The notes under the pieces: generated by a model | Databases searched by the model: none | Told to the model about the DNA's origin: nothing | What the model saw: only the letters and a program-made list of their open reading frames with translations | Made by a program: the position numbers and the translations under genes | Shown: piece after piece, positions 61,349-64,000 of the stretch | Layout of the letters: each line of letters starts with the position of its first letter | Position numbering within the stretch: position 1 is the stretch's first letter | NCBI RefSeq assembly: GCF_026107415.2 | Contig: NZ_JAPCHX010000001.1 | Location: 310,001-374,000 of the forward strand | Origin: Microbacterium sp. MPKO10 | GTDB lineage: Bacteria; Actinomycetota; Actinomycetes; Actinomycetales; Microbacteriaceae | DNA: 64,000 nucleotides | Direction of reading: 5' to 3'

Positions 61349-61953
61349 CACTCCGCGACGGCGTCTTCGACGAGCGTCGACAGGATGGACGCGTCGGGAA
61401 GTGCCCCGAGAATCCGCGCCGAGACCCGGCCCTGTTTGTCCAGCACGATCGTCGTGGGCACGCTGTTGGGCGGCACGGTGTCGGCGAACGCGAGCTTCAC
61501 GCTGCCCGTGTTCACGTCGATGATCGACGGGTAGCTGACGTCATACGTTGTGTTGAACGAGGCGGCGGTCCCTGCCTGGTCGCGCAGATTCACGCCGATG
61601 AATGCCACATCGTCGCCCGCGTACTCGTCGTACACGTCGTCAAGAATCGGGGCCTCGGCACGGCAGGGAGCGCAGGAGGCGTACCAGAAGTTGACGACGA
61701 CGACCTGGCCGTCGAAGTCGTCCGAAGAGACCTCGTCGCCAGACTCCGTCGTTCCGGTGAACTCAACGGCGTCGCCCCGATCGTCCTCGGCGATCTCCAT
61801 GACGGAGCCGTCGCCGGCGATGTAGCCCTTCCCGCTTCCCTCTTTGTACTGTTCGGCGAGGGGGTCCTCGGAGCAGCCTGCGACCAGCAGCACCGTGGCA
61901 AGCGCGGCGGCTGCGGCCGACAGCATCCGTGTCGTGCGTCGTGATCGCGTCAT
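61348..61953 (-). CDS. resA: thioredoxin-like lipoprotein ResA/TlpA
   Basis: 201 residues from the ATG at 61953. The signal ends in a lipobox (VLLVAGC), so the domain is anchored outside. The thioredoxin active site is NFWYASCAPCRAEAP, and VPTTIVLDKQGRV holds the cis-proline. It keeps apocytochrome c cysteines reduced for haem joining. The start overlaps the phosphatase stop by four bases (ATGA); the longer frame upstream lies inside that gene. Confidence 0.94.
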   Translation of the reverse strand: MTRSRRTTRMLSAAAAALATVLLVAGCSEDPLAEQYKEGSGKGYIAGDGSVMEIAEDDRGDAVEFTGTTESGDEVSSDDFDGQVVVVNFWYASCAPCRAEAPILDDVYDEYAGDDVAFIGVNLRDQAGTAASFNTTYDVSYPSIIDVNTGSVKLAFADTVPPNSVPTTIVLDKQGRVSARILGALPDASILSTLVEDAVAE

Positions 61954-62585
61954 ACCGCGCCCACGTCGACGGCACCGGCGGTCAACAGAAGCGCTGGCTC
62001 GGCGTACTCCACCTCGGCGAACCGCTTGCCCGTGTGCTCGAGCGTCGTGATGCTGGAGAGCGAACAACGTCGCTTGCGCGGGTCGTGGTGCAGCGGAATG
62101 CCCAGGATGCCGGAATGTGCCATCCAGATCGGAAGCTGGTGGCTCACCAGCACGACGTCGCCTGACTCGGTTGTCTGCCAGGCCTCGTCGATCGCGGCGA
62201 GCATCCGGGCGACGATGTCAGCGTAGGGCTCGCCCCAGCTGGGCTTGCGCGGGTTGCGTACGGCGTACCAGTTGCGCGGGTTGCGCAGAGCACGGCTCAT
62301 GCGCATGCCCTCGAAGTAGTTGCTCGGCTCGATGAGTCGTGCGTCGTTCTCAATGGGCACGTCGAACGCTGAGGCGAGAGGAGCAGCCGATTCCTGGGTG
62401 CGCTGGAGCGGTGAGGCGATGATCCGCGTGACGGGCCTGTCGCGCTCGACGAGGGCATCCGCCGCGGCCTCGGCCATGCGGCGCCCACGGTCCGAAAGCC
62501 CGAAACCGGGTATGCGGCCGTACAGCACATGCGAGGGATTATGCACCTCGCCGTGGCGGACGAGGTGGATCTGGGAGGCTACCAC
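61950..62585 (-). CDS. histidine phosphatase family protein
   Basis: 211 residues from the GTG at 62585. The catalytic motif is IHLVRHGEVHNP (RHG), with IASPLQRTQESAAP and VVLVSHQLPIWM giving the second histidine. It belongs to the phosphoglycerate mutase-like superfamily; members remove phosphate from sugars, vitamins or proteins. It is the first gene of the cytochrome c operon, coupled to resA by a four-base overlap; this order is common in actinobacteria. Whether it has a role in the pathway is unknown. Confidence 0.9.
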   Translation of the reverse strand: MVASQIHLVRHGEVHNPSHVLYGRIPGFGLSDRGRRMAEAAADALVERDRPVTRIIASPLQRTQESAAPLASAFDVPIENDARLIEPSNYFEGMRMSRALRNPRNWYAVRNPRKPSWGEPYADIVARMLAAIDEAWQTTESGDVVLVSHQLPIWMAHSGILGIPLHHDPRKRRCSLSSITTLEHTGKRFAEVEYAEPALLLTAGAVDVGAV

Positions 62586-62670
62586 GGCCCTTAGTCTACG
62601 TTCTGTAGAGCTAAGAATCTGCCGAGAGGTCGCACGACCCGGCGGCACCGGAGCCCCGAGGGGGCACGTA

Positions 62671-62676
62671 GACTAG
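62671..62676 (+). promoter_or_regulatory. putative -10 of aspS
   Basis: TAGACT about 70 bases before the aspS start, within CACGTAGACTAGTCG. A transcript would begin near 62683. A -35 was not found. Confidence 0.4.
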
Positions 62677-62745
62677 TCGAATGCCTCGGGAGGGGCTCGC
62701 CTGCGCGCAGCATCCCCCCTCTTCACCTGCGGAAAGGACGCTTTC

Positions 62746-64000
62746 GTGCTTCGCACCCACAACGCCGGAACCCTCGGACTCGAGCAGCTGGACGAGACCG
62801 TCACTCTCGCCGGCTGGGTCGACCGTCGCCGTGATCACGGTGGAGTCGCATTCATCGATCTGCGCGATGCGTCGGGTATCGCCCAGGTCGTGATCCGCGA
62901 TGAGGACGTTGCCCATCCTCTGCGCTCGGAGTTCGTGCTGCAGGTGACGGGCACCGTGCAGAAGCGCCCCGAGGGCAACGCGAACGACAACCTTTCGACG
63001 GGGCAGATCGAGGTCATCGCCGACACGGTCACGGTGCTGAGCGAGTCGGCGGCCCTGCCGTTCCAGGTGTCGACGGCACTCGACGGCACCGAGACGATCG
63101 GCGAGGAAGCCCGTCTCAAGCACCGCTATCTTGACCTGCGCCGCCCGGAGCCCGCTCGTGCGCTCCGTCTGCGCGCAAAGGCGAACAAGGCCGCACGTGA
63201 TGTTCTCGATGACCTGGACTTCGTCGAGGTCGAGACGCCGACGCTCACGCGCTCGACGCCCGAGGGCGCCCGCGACTTCGTCGTCCCCGCGCGGCTGAGC
63301 CCCGGCTCGTGGTATGCGCTGCCGCAGTCACCCCAGCTGTTCAAGCAGCTGCTCATGGTGGCCGGGATGGAACGCTATTACCAGATTGCCCGCTGCTACC
63401 GCGACGAGGATTTCCGCGCCGACCGCCAGCCCGAGTTCACACAGCTCGACGTCGAGATGAGCTTCGCCGACCAGAACGACATCATCGAGATCGGCGAGCG
63501 CGTGGTCTCAGCGCTGTGGCAGCTCATCGGCTACACGATCCCCACGCCGATCCCGCACATGACCTACGCCGAGGCAATGCAGAAGTACGGCAGCGACAAG
63601 CCCGACCTGCGCTTCGGCCTCGAGATCACCGAGCTCACCGAGTACTTCGCCGGCACGAGCTTCCGCGTCTTCCAGAACCCCTACGTCGGAGCGATCGTCT
63701 TCCCCGGCGGTGCGTCGACACCCCGCCGCGGCTTCGACGCCTGGCAGGAGTGGGCACGCGGGCGCGGAGCAAAGGGCCTGGCGTACGTCACGATCGGCGA
63801 GGACGGCACTCTTGGCGGCCCCGTCGCCAAGAACCTCAGCGATGCTGAGCGAGACGGGCTCGCGGATGCTGTCGGCGCGCAGCCCGGCGACGCGATCTTC
63901 TTCGCCGCCGGCACTCCGCGTGAATCACGCGCGCTTCTCGGTGCCGCCCGACTCGAGGTCGGCCGCGCCGCAGATCTCATCGATGAAAACGCCTGGGCAT
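62746..64000 (+). CDS. aspS: aspartyl-tRNA synthetase (partial, 5' part)
   Basis: 418 residues are visible; the gene runs off the window. GTG at 62746 follows GGAAAGGAC. The N-terminal OB-fold anticodon domain is [20 protein letters not shown]. Class II motif 1 is [20 protein letters not shown], and motif 2 is [20 protein letters not shown], followed by TQLDVEMSF. The bacterial GAD insertion begins near residue 280. Motif 3 lies beyond the window. It attaches aspartate to its tRNA and is essential. Confidence 0.96.
   Translation, partial: MLRTHNAGTLGLEQLDETVTLAGWVDRRRDHGGVAFIDLRDASGIAQVVIRDEDVAHPLRSEFVLQVTGTVQKRPEGNANDNLSTGQIEVIADTVTVLSESAALPFQVSTALDGTETIGEEARLKHRYLDLRRPEPARALRLRAKANKAARDVLDDLDFVEVETPTLTRSTPEGARDFVVPARLSPGSWYALPQSPQLFKQLLMVAGMERYYQIARCYRDEDFRADRQPEFTQLDVEMSFADQNDIIEIGERVVSALWQLIGYTIPTPIPHMTYAEAMQKYGSDKPDLRFGLEITELTEYFAGTSFRVFQNPYVGAIVFPGGASTPRRGFDAWQEWARGRGAKGLAYVTIGEDGTLGGPVAKNLSDAERDGLADAVGAQPGDAIFFAAGTPRESRALLGAARLEVGRAADLIDENAWA

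Noticed and set aside
62681-62893. Leaderless short upstream reading frame overlapping aspS
   Set aside because: It follows a possible -10, but has no conservation evidence and is in a different frame from a clear aspS start with a good ribosome binding site.

Overview
The window is high-GC DNA with tightly packed genes, frequent GTG starts and many 4-bp ATGA overlaps. A complete-looking menaquinone set, a ResA/CcdA/ResB/CcsB cytochrome c maturation cluster, an FprA-type reductase, Tat-type secreted proteins and small families such as DUF2695, DUF3054 and DUF4229 point to an actinobacterium, most likely of the Microbacteriaceae. No rRNA, tRNA, CRISPR array, integrase or transposase was seen.

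Layout. 0-5.7 kb: start of an MFS transporter, bifunctional proline catabolic enzyme PutA, divergent LysR regulator. 5.8-11.3 kb: three related membrane proteins of unknown function (one internally shortened, one frameshifted) around a threonine synthase-like enzyme, a YajQ protein, a DUF2695 protein and a DJ-1/PfpI protein. 11.3-17.5 kb: GABA/putrescine catabolic operon (gabT-gabD-aminobutyraldehyde dehydrogenase) with a divergent PucR regulator. 17.4-19.6 kb: MFS efflux pump and TetR repressor with two evident operators. 19.5-21.8 kb: two paralogous membrane proteins with internal duplication. 21.9-26.1 kb: hydrolase, TetR/alcohol dehydrogenase pair, lone TetR, small Tat-secreted protein. 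26.1-29.3 kb: fprA, polyprenyl diphosphate synthase, menG.

29.4-39.5 kb is a catabolic block. A minus-strand operon carries an Opp/Dpp-type ABC importer, an aldo/keto reductase and an HpcH/HpaI aldolase. It faces a plus-strand operon of a DUF1537 acid-sugar kinase, a PdxA2-type dehydrogenase and a DeoR regulator. This block sits between menG and menF, away from the rest of the menaquinone genes. It also lacks an octamer (GGATGCTG) that is otherwise very frequent in the window, so I read it as acquired DNA, probably for uptake and breakdown of a four-carbon sugar acid or a conjugate of one.

39.5-48.7 kb: menF, menD, menA, menE, menB and menC with a few small genes between them. 48.9-54.2 kb: a Tat-secreted protein and a 1401-residue modular alpha-amylase, divergent, each with a LacI-type operator over the putative -35. 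54.3-57.1 kb: two lipoproteins. 57.5-62.6 kb: cytochrome c maturation operon. 62.7 kb to the end: aspS, cut by the window edge.

Non-coding items worth attention are two families of nested-palindrome interspersed repeats (two copies each), a ten-copy heptamer array just upstream of menB, several operator palindromes, and the octamer with its 10-kb gap.
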